Shown here one piece after another: positions 25,547 to 34,724 of a DNA stretch of 46,959 nt (position 1 is the stretch's first letter; each line of letters opens with the position of its first letter). The DNA is from Siminovitchia fortis (GTDB lineage: Bacteria > Bacillota > Bacilli > Bacillales > Bacillaceae_C), in the NCBI RefSeq assembly GCF_003605365.2, contig NZ_QYTU02000029.1, forward strand, positions 1 to 46,959. The letters run 5' to 3'. Under the pieces are notes generated by a model. That model worked only from the letters and a program-made list of their open reading frames with translations. It ran no database searches and was not told where the DNA came from. A program made the position numbers and the translations under genes.

Positions 25547-26052
25547 TATTTTTTTAGTTCCCTGATCACATGTCCCAGTTCTTTTAGGATCAATTTTTCC
25601 ATGGCTGTACGGACAGCGCCGCTTGATCCCGGTGTGACAAAGACAGCTTTGTTCCTGTATGTTCCCGCGGCCGCCCGTGACATAATGGCTGCCGACCCGA
25701 TGTCCTCCAGGTAGCTGACCATCCGGAACAACTCTCCAAATCCGACAATCTCCTTTTCAAAGAAAGGGGAAATCGTTTCTATGGTAATATCCCGTTTGGC
25801 GATCCCTGTCCCGCCGTTGATCAAGACAGCCTGTACATCCGGACTGTCTGCCGCTTCACGGAACGCGGCAGTGATAGAATCTTTGTCATCCTTGACCATG
25901 GCATAATATCCGACTTCATGTCCGTTTTCCTGAAGCAGGCTCATCATAAGCTTACCGCTTTTATCTGTCTCTTCCGTCCTCGTGTCGCTCACAGTAATGA
26001 CCGCACACGTAACCGATGACGGCGCTTCTTTTTTATGTTCACGCACACTCAT
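25546..26052 (-). CDS. moaB: Molybdopterin biosynthesis protein MoaB
   Basis: 168-residue MogA/MoaB-fold protein, linked to adenylation of molybdopterin or a related step in molybdenum cofactor synthesis. Visible motifs are AVITVSDTRT near the N-terminus, the phosphate-binding INGGTGIAKRDIT in the middle, and VFVTPGSSGAVRTAMEKLI near the C-terminus. The ATG overlaps the stop codon of the upstream gene by one base (TAATG). Position between ackA and argG matches B. subtilis moaB. Confidence 0.93.
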   Translation of the reverse strand: MSVREHKKEAPSSVTCAVITVSDTRTEETDKSGKLMMSLLQENGHEVGYYAMVKDDKDSITAAFREAADSPDVQAVLINGGTGIAKRDITIETISPFFEKEIVGFGELFRMVSYLEDIGSAAIMSRAAAGTYRNKAVFVTPGSSGAVRTAMEKLILKELGHVIRELKK

Positions 26053-26894
26053 TAAATTTCACCGCTTTTGATCAGCAAATGTTTATATTGGTAGTATTTT
26101 AATGTAAAATCTGTTATTTTTCTCGTAGTTTTATAATTGACGCCTGCACCAATAGCCATGGATGCAAGAGGAAGCCCCGAAACCTTCTTCCTTGACAGCT
26201 TTAAAATAAGGCTGGCCTTCAACAGATGCTTCAGGGGCTCGTCAATCCATGAGGAGTCCGTTATCCGCTCATGTTCATGATAATAGAATTGCTCGTCGCC
26301 CTTTTGCAGGTCATTGATCAAATCTTCCCAGCCGAACATTTTAAGCCGGTCAGGCATTGTGGCCGTATGGAAAACCTTAAGTGTCTCCAGCAATCCGGCC
26401 GGCGACTGGACATTATAGCCGAAAGACATGGCCATCAATTGGACAGCCCGCAGATTAATGACAGCCATTGCGACTAAATCGCTTCCAACCAGTAGCGTTT
26501 TACCTGAACCCGTCATGCCTCCCTGCGCGAATGAATAAAGCCTGTGCCTCGCCGCCTGCTGTTCGGCAAGGAATGTCAGTTGATCGATCGATAAGTAGTC
26601 CCTCAAATCCTCCAAAGTATTAATGTCACCATTCATGGAACGGGCTGTCCGCAAAATCCGCTCCTTTGCATCAGTTTGCAATTGCGATTCCCTGAGCAGC
26701 GAATTCAAATGGAACAGCCATCCGTCGAGCTTCTCAAAAAATTGGATTTGCAATGAATCAGGCAATAATGAAAAAGCTTGTTCCATCCACTTATCGTAGG
26801 CGTTCTCAATGTCTGTCGTTTCATATTCAAATAAAGTTTGGCGCCATTCCTGCAAATCTTCCAACATCTGTTCATCTCTTTTTGTCCAATCCAT
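26052..26894 (-). CDS. EcsC-family protein
   Basis: 280-residue protein resembling the EcsC family (the third protein of the Ecs ABC-transporter locus). It has an N-terminal helical, acidic part, a Gly-rich stretch AQGGMTGSGKTLLVGSDLVAM that looks like the family's central hydrophobic region rather than a true P-loop NTPase, and a basic C-terminus. Function is unknown. ATG 26894 (MDWTKRDE) is preferred because the AGGG site is 8 nt upstream; ATG 26900 and GTG 26903 are too close to it. It precedes moaB with a one-base overlap. I do not recall an equivalent between ackA and moaB in B. subtilis, so it may be a lineage-specific insertion. Confidence 0.7.
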   Translation of the reverse strand: MDWTKRDEQMLEDLQEWRQTLFEYETTDIENAYDKWMEQAFSLLPDSLQIQFFEKLDGWLFHLNSLLRESQLQTDAKERILRTARSMNGDINTLEDLRDYLSIDQLTFLAEQQAARHRLYSFAQGGMTGSGKTLLVGSDLVAMAVINLRAVQLMAMSFGYNVQSPAGLLETLKVFHTATMPDRLKMFGWEDLINDLQKGDEQFYYHEHERITDSSWIDEPLKHLLKASLILKLSRKKVSGLPLASMAIGAGVNYKTTRKITDFTLKYYQYKHLLIKSGEI

Positions 26895-26964
26895 TGCCAT
26901 CACCCTTCCGCATATTTATTTACTTAGTATAGAGAAGCAGACGGTAAAACACAAAGCAGTCACA

Positions 26965-28155
26965 TCAGGCGAATATGAACCGCATGACATCGCGTGCAAT
27001 CATGATTTCTTCATTCGTAGGGATCACAAGCACTTTTACAGGTGAATAGGAGTAATTAAGAAAAGCCTCTTTCCCTGTCACTTTATTCAAATCGGGATCC
27101 CAATACACTCCCATGAATTGAAGTCCTTTCAAAACTTTTGCCCGGATAAAGCTGCTGTTTTCCCCGATGCCGGCTGTGAAAATGATGGCATCCACTCCGG
27201 ACATCCGCGCTGCATATGAACCGAGATACTTGTGAATCCGGTCGGCAAATATATCCAAAGCCAGCTCTGCCCGGTGGTTTCCCCGGGAGGCCTCAAGTTC
27301 AATATCCCGCAGATCGCTGGAGAAACCGGATACGCCGAGCATTCCGGATTTCTTATTCAAAATGTCCAGTACTTCATCGGCTGTCTTATCTGTTTTTTCC
27401 ATTAAATAAGGTATGAGCGCCGGATCGATATTTCCCGATCTTGTCCCCATCGTTACGCCCGCAAGGGGCGTAAATCCCATGGACGTATCAATTGACTTTC
27501 CTCCCTTGATTGCGGCGATACTGGCGCCGTTTCCCAAATGGCAGGAAATAAGCCGCAGCTGCTCGATCGGGCGTCCAAGAATTTCCGCCGCCCTCTGTGT
27601 GACATATTTGTGTGATGTTCCATGGAAACCGTATTTGCGGATGCCGAATTTTTTATAGTAATCATACGGCAGGCTATACAGAAATGAACTTTCAGGCATT
27701 GTCTGATGGAATGCCGTATCAAAGACGGCCACCTGGGGAACATCGGGAAGCACCTTTTGAAATTCTTTAATCCCGGCAATATTGGCTGGATTATGAAGCG
27801 GCGCCAGCTCGACGAGGTCTTCAATCTCTTCCAAGGCCGTATCCGTAATCAACACCGAGTCATTGAACTTTTCTCCCCCATGGACAACCCTGTGGCCGAT
27901 CCCGTCTAAATCTCCAAGAGACTGAATGGCGCCATTTGTTACCAGCCGGTCCAAAAGCAGCTTGATCGCCGTTTCGTGATTGGGAATTTCAAGCTTTTCT
28001 TTGAACCTTTTTTCATTTACCGACATGGACAATAAAGAACCCGGCAAGCCGATCCGCTCGATCAATCCCTTTGCAACGACTTTTTCATCAGGCATTTGAA
28101 AAAGCCGGAATTTAATGGACGAGCTCCCGGCATTGACCGCAATCACTTTTGCCAA
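26965..28155 (-). CDS. ackA: Acetate kinase
   Basis: 396 residues; it interconverts acetyl phosphate plus ADP and acetate plus ATP in overflow metabolism. Motifs: [13 protein letters not shown] (N-terminal phosphate site), [32 protein letters not shown] and FTAGIGENS. The start is taken as TTG 28155 ([10 protein letters not shown]), because AAAAAGGG is 9 nt upstream and family members start there. The ATG at 28164 abuts the ribosome site directly and would add three residues. It follows ytxK by 5 bp, as in B. subtilis. Confidence 0.95.
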   Translation of the reverse strand: MAKVIAVNAGSSSIKFRLFQMPDEKVVAKGLIERIGLPGSLLSMSVNEKRFKEKLEIPNHETAIKLLLDRLVTNGAIQSLGDLDGIGHRVVHGGEKFNDSVLITDTALEEIEDLVELAPLHNPANIAGIKEFQKVLPDVPQVAVFDTAFHQTMPESSFLYSLPYDYYKKFGIRKYGFHGTSHKYVTQRAAEILGRPIEQLRLISCHLGNGASIAAIKGGKSIDTSMGFTPLAGVTMGTRSGNIDPALIPYLMEKTDKTADEVLDILNKKSGMLGVSGFSSDLRDIELEASRGNHRAELALDIFADRIHKYLGSYAARMSGVDAIIFTAGIGENSSFIRAKVLKGLQFMGVYWDPDLNKVTGKEAFLNYSYSPVKVLVIPTNEEIMIARDVMRFIFA

Positions 28156-28160
28156 ACCAA

Positions 28161-29156
28161 TCATCCCTTTTTATTTTCATCAAACCAATTCTCCATTTTT
28201 ATAAGAATCCGATCCATCGCCTCTTTGTTGGACAGCTTCGGAATAGAAGCCAACAGAACTTCTCCCGGCGGTTTTACCCCCGGCTTTTTCTTCTGAAGGA
28301 CCAAAATGCTTTTGGCAGCCCGGCCGCTTGCAAACATGGAAAGCGGAAGCTGTAATACTGCCTGAATATAGACCGTCTCTTTCAAGTATTCATGCAGTTT
28401 TGGAGCTTCTTCCGATTCAAACAGGCCATTTGGTATTAGGAAAAATAAATAACCGCCGGGTTTGGCATGTTTGATACTTTGTTCAATAAACAGGTGATGC
28501 GCGTATGAATGTCCTTCCTCTCTTCTCAGCGAGAAATTTGCCGCGTTGGCATCATCCGGATAGTATCCGACCGGCAAGTCGCAGACAACTACATCAACCG
28601 GATCGATAAAAAGAGGTTTCAGGGCGTCCTGGTTGAAAAATTCCACTGACTGCATCTGCAAATTCGCTCCGATATAGCCAAGCTTTAAAAGCAGATCGTC
28701 GACATCTACACCGTAAGCTTCCATCCTCACGTCCTGTTCTTTCCTATTTAAAATGGCAAATAACAGATTGCCTGTTCCGACGGCAGGATCAAGAATCGAA
28801 ATATCTTTTTGGCCATCCGTGAATTTTCCGATTAAATAGCTTATAAAATAACCAAGTGTGTCAGGCGTCATTTGATGATTGGCCTGAACGTTGTCTTTCA
28901 TTCCTTTTAAAATGGCAAATTGATATGCCCTTCGAATGTCATCGCTTTTGTATGCAGGCAATTGAATTTCCGAATATTTCTTTTCCAGCCTCTTTTTCGT
29001 AATTTCACTTACCTCAGGCTGCACAATTTGCTGCTGAAAAATATTCTCTCCCGTCTCTGCGAGAGCTTCCAAATAGGTACACTGCAATTCTTCCTGCAAA
29101 ATTTCCGCTGTATCATTGAACAGTGAAAATAATTTTTCTACCGGCAATTTCTTCAA
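28161..29156 (-). CDS. ytxK: Class I SAM-dependent methyltransferase YtxK
   Basis: 331-residue methyltransferase resembling N6-adenine DNA methylases of the HsdM type but lacking a target-recognition domain. The SAM-binding motif is [16 protein letters not shown] near residue 120, and the catalytic (N/D)PPY-like motif is [13 protein letters not shown]. The true substrate is unknown. The start is TTG 29156 (MKKLPVEK), set by GGGGTGG 7 nt upstream; it gives the length of B. subtilis YtxK, whereas an ATG at 29219 would add 21 residues. It is cotranscribed with ackA, whose ribosome site lies in its last codons. Confidence 0.88.
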   Translation of the reverse strand: MKKLPVEKLFSLFNDTAEILQEELQCTYLEALAETGENIFQQQIVQPEVSEITKKRLEKKYSEIQLPAYKSDDIRRAYQFAILKGMKDNVQANHQMTPDTLGYFISYLIGKFTDGQKDISILDPAVGTGNLLFAILNRKEQDVRMEAYGVDVDDLLLKLGYIGANLQMQSVEFFNQDALKPLFIDPVDVVVCDLPVGYYPDDANAANFSLRREEGHSYAHHLFIEQSIKHAKPGGYLFFLIPNGLFESEEAPKLHEYLKETVYIQAVLQLPLSMFASGRAAKSILVLQKKKPGVKPPGEVLLASIPKLSNKEAMDRILIKMENWFDENKKG

Positions 29157-29218
29157 TGAATTTCCACCCCGCAACAAACTTCTTCCTAATATTTTATCGA
29201 TGTCCCCCATCATAAACA

Positions 29219-29246
29219 AGAAAAAAACCCCGGTGATACCGGGGGG
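29219..29246 (-). terminator. Terminator of tpx
   Basis: On the minus strand CCCCGGT pairs with ACCGGGG around a 3-nt loop and is followed by seven T. It is 10 bp past the tpx stop codon. Confidence 0.9.
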
Positions 29247-29254
29247 AGAATTCT

Positions 29255-29749
29255 TTATCGGGCTTTTTTCGCTGCTTCAATGGCCGCCTCGTAGTTCGGA
29301 TGGTTCGTTCCTTCACTTACATATTCCGCATAAGTGACCTGGCCATTGCTGTCGATGACAAATACACTTCGTGCAAGGAGCCTGAATTCCTTCATGATGA
29401 CACCATATGCTTCACCGAAAGAAAGATCCCTGTGATCGGAAAAAATCTTTGCCTGGGTTAACCCGTTTTCTTCCGCCCAACGCTTTTGAGCGAACGGGAG
29501 GTCTACAGATATAGTCAATATTGTTGCATTTTCAAGGGCAGCCTCTTCATTGAACCGCTTTGTTTGCGCAGCACAGACACCGGTATCAACTGACGGAACT
29601 ACGCTGATTACCCGCACACCGGTGAAATCACTTAGTTTGACTTCTGAAAGCTCTTGGTCCAAGACGGTAAAATCCGGAGCTTTATCCCCCGGTTTTACGG
29701 CATTCCCTGCCAACGTGACCGGATTTCCTATAAACGTAACTTCTGGCAT
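29255..29749 (-). CDS. tpx: Thiol peroxidase (Tpx), single-cysteine variant
   Basis: 164-residue atypical 2-Cys peroxiredoxin family member that reduces peroxides in the cytosol. The peroxidatic Cys is Cys59 in PSVDTGVCAAQTKRF. The resolving Cys, normally in FAQxRWC (as in B. subtilis and E. coli Tpx), is replaced: the sequence here reads FAQKRWAEENG with Ala92, and no other Cys is present. The enzyme must therefore work as a 1-Cys peroxidase using an external thiol such as bacillithiol, or be impaired. All other family residues, including RSVFVID and ATNHPNY-like GTNHPNY, are present. RBS AGGAGG precedes ATG 29749. Position beside ytxK matches B. subtilis. Confidence 0.93.
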   Translation of the reverse strand: MPEVTFIGNPVTLAGNAVKPGDKAPDFTVLDQELSEVKLSDFTGVRVISVVPSVDTGVCAAQTKRFNEEAALENATILTISVDLPFAQKRWAEENGLTQAKIFSDHRDLSFGEAYGVIMKEFRLLARSVFVIDSNGQVTYAEYVSEGTNHPNYEAAIEAAKKAR

Positions 29750-29832
29750 ACATCATTCCTCCTTGTCCATTTTCTCTTTTATCATCCAGGAATGCCCTTG
29801 AAATAGCAAGGAAAAAGCTGCCAGCGGCGAAG

Positions 29833-30291
29833 TCAAATATCATAGTCGAGCTGTTGCTTCTCTTCCGATTTCCGCTTATTTGATTGTCCAGACTGAGTGT
29901 TCTTCAGCATCATCTGGATTTTATCAAAGGCAACCGGCGCCATATCCACCATTTTTTCAAACAAGTGAGTGTTTTGTTCCAGACGCAGCATGTTCACTCC
30001 TTGGGAGTTGACGACCAAAAAAGCAATAGGCGTTATAGAAACTCCGCCTCCGCTTCCCCCTCCAAAAGGAAGTCCCGCCGATTCATCATCTGAAGAATCC
30101 ATTGAGTAGGAGTCTCCTCCTGCTGAAAATTCACTGCCGCCCGTCGCAAAACCGAAGCCGACCTTGGATACTGTCAGGATCACTCCGCCGTCCGGAGTTT
30201 CAACCGGATCTCCAACGATCGTATTCACGTCGATCATTTCTTTCAAATTTTCCATCGCTGTCGTCATTAAACCCTTGATTGGATGTTCCAT
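29833..30291 (-). CDS. gerW: Sporulation/germination protein GerW (YtfJ)
   Basis: 152-residue GerW/YtfJ-family protein, required in B. subtilis for proper spore germination with some germinants. Typical features are the start HPIKGLMTTAMENLKEMIDVNTIVGDPV, then VILTVSKVGFGFATGGSEF and a long Gly-rich segment (GGGSGGGVSITPIAFLVV). RBS AGGAGG is about 10 nt before ATG 30291. The first 92 bp overlap the 3' end of the ytfI reading frame, which is unusual for this pair. Likely expressed in the forespore. Confidence 0.92.
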   Translation of the reverse strand: MEHPIKGLMTTAMENLKEMIDVNTIVGDPVETPDGGVILTVSKVGFGFATGGSEFSAGGDSYSMDSSDDESAGLPFGGGSGGGVSITPIAFLVVNSQGVNMLRLEQNTHLFEKMVDMAPVAFDKIQMMLKNTQSGQSNKRKSEEKQQLDYDI

Positions 30292-30904
30292 TATTTTCGA
30301 TCCTCCTGTTATTCAGCTTCTTCCATTTCTTATATAGTCCAAGTATCGTCAATATAGCTTTTCCCGTCCGAATCGATACCATACAGGAAAGTTGGGATTC
30401 AAATCCAACAGCCTGGAAGAAAGGGGAAAAAGAAAGCTCGGGAGTTTTTTTCATCGGGATATACCGCTTCAGACATGCCTCAATGACCCCCTTTACGGAC
30501 CAAGCAGCGCCTGCCAGCCTCCCCGTCACGGCTGCATCCCCGGTTCCCGCTCCGGTTCTCCATATAAAATAATGGATTGTCCATTTTTTAAGGGCTTCTA
30601 AAATGGGATCCTTTAAATGCTTAATCAAATCTTCATTCGTTTTACCTTCAAGCTTTCTTTGCCATTTATCAACGGCTTCCGCTGATTTTTCTTCATCATT
30701 AACCAGATTGTCAATCTGCTTTTTAATGTCCAGGGATCTTTTGATCCGGACAAGGCCATAGGCTGCTGACAAATGTATGGCCAGCGTACATTCGGATAAA
30801 TTTTGCATCCTGAAAAAAACTTTCACTTTAATTCTGGATATGAATACGGCTGCCATGATCAATATTAAAATAGCCGAAGCAATTGCAAAAACGTTCCAAA
30901 TCAT
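30200..30904 (-). CDS. ytfI: DUF2953 membrane-anchored protein (YtfI-like)
   Basis: 234-residue protein with one N-terminal membrane segment (about residues 3-23, IWNVFAIASAILILIMAAVF), then a soluble domain with paired short hydrophobic stretches typical of DUF2953. It sits directly upstream of gerW, as in B. subtilis. The last ~30 residues, after KKWKKLNNRR, are highly charged and encoded across the start of gerW in another frame. This extended tail may reflect a lost stop codon or a frameshift near the end. RBS CGGAGG precedes ATG 30904. Function unknown; a sporulation role is inferred from the neighbour. Confidence 0.85.
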   Translation of the reverse strand: MIWNVFAIASAILILIMAAVFISRIKVKVFFRMQNLSECTLAIHLSAAYGLVRIKRSLDIKKQIDNLVNDEEKSAEAVDKWQRKLEGKTNEDLIKHLKDPILEALKKWTIHYFIWRTGAGTGDAAVTGRLAGAAWSVKGVIEACLKRYIPMKKTPELSFSPFFQAVGFESQLSCMVSIRTGKAILTILGLYKKWKKLNNRRIENNGTSNQGFNDDSDGKFERNDRREYDRWRSG

Positions 30905-30940
30905 TTCACGCCTCCGGTTACCAGTTTCACCGAAGCGATA

Positions 30941-30972
30941 AAAAAATAAACCCGCTTAAGAATAAGCGGGTT
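30941..30972 (-). terminator. Terminator of yteJ with embedded stop codon
   Basis: A 10-bp perfect stem (AACCCGCTTA and TAAGCGGGTT, loop AGAA in plus orientation) is followed on the minus strand by TATTTTTTTATC. The yteJ stop codon (30956-30958) is part of the stem. Confidence 0.88.
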
Positions 30973-31444
30973 CAGCCGTCTGTGTGCGTTCATGAATAAC
31001 GGCAGTGTCGGCAAACATATCATGCAATGCCTGTTTCTTTGGAGTAAATGCAGCGATGACATATAAAATCCAGATGGTGGCGGAAATATAGCGTCCGATC
31101 CACTCTCTGAAAATCACTGTACTCCAGCTCAGCCTTTCATCATTCAACGGAATGACCTTTAAGCCGAAGACCATTTTTCCAAGTGTCTGTCCGAAAAACT
31201 TTGTCATCAGGACAAAGTACAGGTAAAAAACCAGCGCACTGGCAATGTTGACATGCGTGAAAATTCCGCTGGCGGAAAGCTGAAGATCCAATGCCCGGAA
31301 CAGCGGCTTTACAATAATTCCGCCCACTGCTGCTATGACAGCCAGGTCAAGCAGATAAGCCCAGAATCTCATCCAAAAACCGCCGTATTGGAAAGCAGGC
31401 TGCGGAACCGTTCTGCGGATTTCGGTCGTTTGCATTTCATCCAT
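30956..31444 (-). CDS. yteJ: RDD-family membrane protein (YteJ-like)
   Basis: 162-residue integral membrane protein with about three membrane segments and the RDD signature: FWMRFWAYLLDLAVI near residue 24 and FGQTLGKMVFGLKVI in the middle. Family function is poorly known; some members export ions. The gene begins 15 bp after the sppA stop, with GGAGG 9 nt before ATG 31444, so it is cotranscribed with sppA as in B. subtilis. Confidence 0.9.
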   Translation of the reverse strand: MDEMQTTEIRRTVPQPAFQYGGFWMRFWAYLLDLAVIAAVGGIIVKPLFRALDLQLSASGIFTHVNIASALVFYLYFVLMTKFFGQTLGKMVFGLKVIPLNDERLSWSTVIFREWIGRYISATIWILYVIAAFTPKKQALHDMFADTAVIHERTQTAEPAYS

Positions 31445-31459
31445 TAGTTGACACCTCCA

Positions 31460-32464
31460 TCATTGGGCATATAAATACATTGCCCTAGGTGAATTCGGCT
31501 GTGATAACATGTTCACCAGCTCGCCCATTTCAGAGCCTCCGGAGAATTTTTGCGCGGTCATGGAAAAGAGCGATCCCAGACCGGGAGTTGAGGAATATTT
31601 GAACACTTCGGCATCCTTCAACTTGTAATCTTTTTTCATTGCCTCAATGACATCTTCCGTATAGCCGAAGTCATCAATCAAATTCAGTTCCTTTGCCTGG
31701 CGCCCGTCATAAACCCGTCCGTCAGCAATTTTGCGGACCTGATCTTCCTTCATATCGCGGCCTTCAGCAATAATCCTGACAAATTCGTTATAGGAATTTG
31801 TCAGCATGCTTTCCAGTATTTTCACTTCGTCCGCCGTCATCTTCCGGTGTCCGCTCATGATATCTTTATACTTTCCGCTTTTGATTGTCATAAAATCAAT
31901 TCCGATTTTATCTGTTAAATCACTGTAGTTCACACCTTGCATAATGACGCCCAGTGATCCTGTCAGGGTTTCGGTGCTCGCAAAAATTTTATCTGCAGGG
32001 GCGGATATGTAATAACCGCCGGAAGCTGCCATCGACCCCATAGATACATATACCGGTTTTTTCGTTTCTTTTTGTATTTCTACGAGTTTATGGCGGATTT
32101 CAGCCGATTCATTCGTACCGCCTCCCGGTGAATTGACACGCAAAACAATTCCTTTGATGCTACTGTCCTCTTTCACTTGATTCAGCTGTTTCATGAAATC
32201 CCTGTGGGAATAACCGGGTGATGAAAGATAAGACCGTGCATCCCCCGTATCTTGAATCACTCCGTCCACCTCAAGGACAGCAATTCGTTTTAGCGTATTT
32301 CCTGAATCGATCACTTCTTCACTAAAAGCCTGGCCGGGCATCATATTTTCTTTGAACATTTTTGAGAAATCCCCAAAAATGAACGCACTCGCCATATTGA
32401 CGATAATTGAAAAGAAAAATACACCTGCAGCTATGCCAAGTGCTGCCCATCTCTTTCCATTCAC
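31460..32464 (-). CDS. sppA: Signal peptide peptidase SppA
   Basis: 334-residue membrane-anchored serine peptidase that degrades cleaved signal peptides at the outer face of the membrane. It has an N-terminal membrane segment (about residues 8-30). The Ser/Lys dyad is Ser148 in GSMAASGGYY and Lys200 in IKSGKYKDIM, by alignment with B. subtilis SppA (Ser147/Lys199). The start is GTG 32464, fixed by GGGAGGAG 6 nt upstream and by family length; an ATG at 32491 lies before the ribosome site. It leads the sppA-yteJ unit and is divergent from nadK2. Confidence 0.95.
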   Translation of the reverse strand: MNGKRWAALGIAAGVFFFSIIVNMASAFIFGDFSKMFKENMMPGQAFSEEVIDSGNTLKRIAVLEVDGVIQDTGDARSYLSSPGYSHRDFMKQLNQVKEDSSIKGIVLRVNSPGGGTNESAEIRHKLVEIQKETKKPVYVSMGSMAASGGYYISAPADKIFASTETLTGSLGVIMQGVNYSDLTDKIGIDFMTIKSGKYKDIMSGHRKMTADEVKILESMLTNSYNEFVRIIAEGRDMKEDQVRKIADGRVYDGRQAKELNLIDDFGYTEDVIEAMKKDYKLKDAEVFKYSSTPGLGSLFSMTAQKFSGGSEMGELVNMLSQPNSPRAMYLYAQ

Positions 32465-32611
32465 TAAAAACTCCTCCCTTCCTTTTTTCATACGGATGAC
32501 ATTTCAAAGAGTTTCATATTCATGTTAAACTTAAAAAACATAGTCAACATTGTAACAAAAAATAGAAGGCTAAGAAAGCATGACCGTTTTTATTGCGAGG
32601 AGCGTGACAAA

Positions 32612-33430
32612 ATGAGCGACTTCAGAAAAAATATTTACTTTTTCTATAAACACATCTTTTATCAAAATGACAAAAAATTGGCAGAGAAAGTGACGTCTTT
32701 GCATGAAGCCGCCAAAAGTTACGGTTTTACAATTGTTGAGCAGCCGGAGAATGCAAATATCATTGCGAGCATCGGAGGGGATGGAACGTTCCTTCAGGCA
32801 GTCCGCAGGACAGGGTTTCGTCAGGATGTTGTCTATTTGGGGATTGACGATGATCAATTCCGCGGATTATATTGCGATTTTCAAATCGACAATTTGCCGG
32901 AAATGATCGAGGCCATGAAAATGGAGCAAGTGGAAGTAAGAAAATACCCGGTCATTCAAGTCGACATTGACCATGATGCTTCCTTTTATTGCCTGAACGA
33001 ATTTACGATCCGCTCCGCCATCATCAAAACATTGGTCCTTGACGTATTCATTGACGGCCTCCATTTTGAAACATTTCGGGGAGACGGCATGGTCATTGCC
33101 ACGCCGACAGGCAGTACAGCTTATAACAAATCGGTCCGGGGTGCGGTGGTCGATCCGCTGCTTCCGTGCCTCCAGGTAAATGAAATGGCCTCTTTGAACA
33201 GCAACCGCTACCGGACTCTCGGATCCCCGTTTTTATTAAGCAAAGAACGGACACTTACACTGAAAGTTGCCCAGGAAGGAAATGTTTTCCCCACAATGGG
33301 AATGGACAATGAAGCGATGAGCATCCAGCATGTAAAAGAAGTGAATATTCGACTGAGCGATAAAGTCATCAAAACCGTCAAGCTAAAAAATAATTCCTTT
33401 TGGGAAAAAGTGAAAAGAACGTTTTTATAA
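32612..33430 (+). CDS. nadK2: NAD kinase 2
   Basis: 272 residues; it phosphorylates NAD to NADP. The diphosphate-binding GGDGTFLQA motif (about residues 55-63) and the NEFTIRSA and TPTGSTAYNKS motifs are intact. The start at 32612 is set by GAGGAG 8 nt upstream; the longer in-frame ATG at 32522 has no ribosome site. It corresponds to B. subtilis NadK2/PpnKB (YtdI), the second of two NAD kinases, and lies next to sppA as there. Its stop codon coincides with the start of repeat copy B. Confidence 0.94.
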   Translation: MSDFRKNIYFFYKHIFYQNDKKLAEKVTSLHEAAKSYGFTIVEQPENANIIASIGGDGTFLQAVRRTGFRQDVVYLGIDDDQFRGLYCDFQIDNLPEMIEAMKMEQVEVRKYPVIQVDIDHDASFYCLNEFTIRSAIIKTLVLDVFIDGLHFETFRGDGMVIATPTGSTAYNKSVRGAVVDPLLPCLQVNEMASLNSNRYRTLGSPFLLSKERTLTLKVAQEGNVFPTMGMDNEAMSIQHVKEVNIRLSDKVIKTVKLKNNSFWEKVKRTFL

Positions 33431-33577
33431 AGAAAAGCGCAAGCGCCCGTTTAGCGACGTACAAACTGGAGCACTCCGCAATGAGATAAAGGAAACACGG
33501 CGACGAAGGAGCCGATGTTGACTTATCGTAGTGGAGGAGTGCGAAGTTTGCTAGTCGCTGGGCGCTGGAGTTGGACA
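33428..33577 (+). repeat. Dispersed palindromic repeat, family 1, copy B
   Basis: Starts TAAAGAAAAGCGCAAGCGCC in the nadK2 stop codon and ends GGCGCTGGAGTTGGACA. The interior is an imperfect long palindrome: the arm after the left end (AGCGAC, GGAGCACTCCGC) pairs with GGAGTGCGAAG and TAGTCGCT near the right end. It is longer than copies A and C because the interior differs. Confidence 0.8.
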
Positions 33578-33638
33578 GAGAAAGGCTTCTTTCGAAAAAA
33601 TTTTTCATATCAAGTTATACATTCTTTACTTTTGAAAT

Positions 33639-33667
33639 AGAAAACCGGGTCAAACGCCCGGTTTTCT
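33639..33667. terminator. Bidirectional terminator between nadK2 and rarD
   Basis: GAAAACCGGG pairs with CCCGGTTTTC around CAAACG-type loop sequence (33640-33666). T-rich sequence follows on both strands, and the rarD stop codon immediately adjoins it. Confidence 0.8.
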
Positions 33668-34581
33668 TATGCAATCTTATTCCGCTGTTTGGAATGCATG
33701 CCGGACCATTTGACGGTGGAAAGCGAAACGATCAACAAGGCAGCCCAAATAAAGGCGAAGGCAATGAGCCTGGCGGTCCCAAACGGCTCGTGGTATAAAA
33801 ATACGCCGAGAAACAGCATGATGGTCGGTGCGATATATTGCAGGAAACCCATTAAATAGAGCGGGACCTTCCGGACCCCTTTGGCAAATAATAACAATGG
33901 CAAGGCGGTTGCAGCTCCGGAAGCAATCATGAAAATATCGGTTTTCAAGTCTCCCGAAAAAGAAACATGGGTGCCCTTTATCGTCATCAAAATAATATAT
34001 ATGAGGGCGATTGGCGTGACAACCATTGTCTCCAAAGTTAATCCGATGGAAGAATCAAACGGGAGCACTTTTTTGATCAGCCCGTACAAGCCGAATGTCA
34101 AAGCAAGTGCAAATGAAATCCACGGAAATTGCCCATAGGAAACCGTAAGAAAAAGCACACCGGCCAAAGCAAGAAAAAAGGCGACGATATGGGTGCGCAC
34201 CAGTTTTTCTTTCAAAACAAACACACCCAGGACGATGCTGATAAGAGGATTAATATAATAGCCAAGACTTGTCTCAACTATTTTTCCTGCATGGACTGAC
34301 CAGATAAAAATAAGCCAATTGATACTGATCAGGATGGAGACTGCAATAAGGGCAAATCTAGCTCTTGGGCTTTTTCCCATTTGCCTGAAGCTTTCCTTGA
34401 AGGAGGATGTCTTTTTGCCGATTATTATAAGGGCCAGCATAAACCAGAATGACCAGAATATCCGGTGTGCCAATACTTCACCAGGCGATACATGATCCAA
34501 GGCTTTCCAATAAATCGGCAGGAACCCCCACAGCAAATAAGCGGCAGCGCCATTCATGATCCCTTCATATCTATTTTTCAT
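33667..34581 (-). CDS. rarD: EamA/RarD-type drug-metabolite transporter
   Basis: 304-residue membrane protein with about ten hydrophobic segments. The N-terminal GIMNGAAAYLLWGFLPIYWK and ALDHVSPGEVLAHRIFWS are the hallmark of the RarD subfamily of the DMT superfamily. The natural substrate is unknown. AGGAGG lies 8 nt before ATG 34581. It stands alone between terminators and is convergent with nadK2. Confidence 0.9.
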   Translation of the reverse strand: MKNRYEGIMNGAAAYLLWGFLPIYWKALDHVSPGEVLAHRIFWSFWFMLALIIIGKKTSSFKESFRQMGKSPRARFALIAVSILISINWLIFIWSVHAGKIVETSLGYYINPLISIVLGVFVLKEKLVRTHIVAFFLALAGVLFLTVSYGQFPWISFALALTFGLYGLIKKVLPFDSSIGLTLETMVVTPIALIYIILMTIKGTHVSFSGDLKTDIFMIASGAATALPLLLFAKGVRKVPLYLMGFLQYIAPTIMLFLGVFLYHEPFGTARLIAFAFIWAALLIVSLSTVKWSGMHSKQRNKIA

Positions 34582-34677
34582 GCGACTGTCCTCCTGCTAT
34601 TTAGATTCCCGAAATAATTCCATTATATAAAAAATGAATGAAAGTTACTACACATAATGAGCGAAAATCGTAATGAG

Positions 34678-34718
34678 ATATAAAAACTTCCCTAAAATTA
34701 AATTTTCAGGGAAGTTTT
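34678..34718 (-). terminator. Terminator of the acyl-CoA synthetase gene
   Basis: On the minus strand AAAACTTCCCT pairs with AGGGAAGTTTT and runs into TTTTTATA. It starts 7 bp after the stop codon. Confidence 0.88.
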
Positions 34719-34724
34719 CAGCGA

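Noticed and set aside
26480-26530. P-loop-like GSGKT in the EcsC-family protein
   Set aside because: The GGMTGSGKTLLVG stretch is in a hydrophobic Gly-rich helix region without Walker B or other NTPase motifs, so ATPase activity is not claimed.
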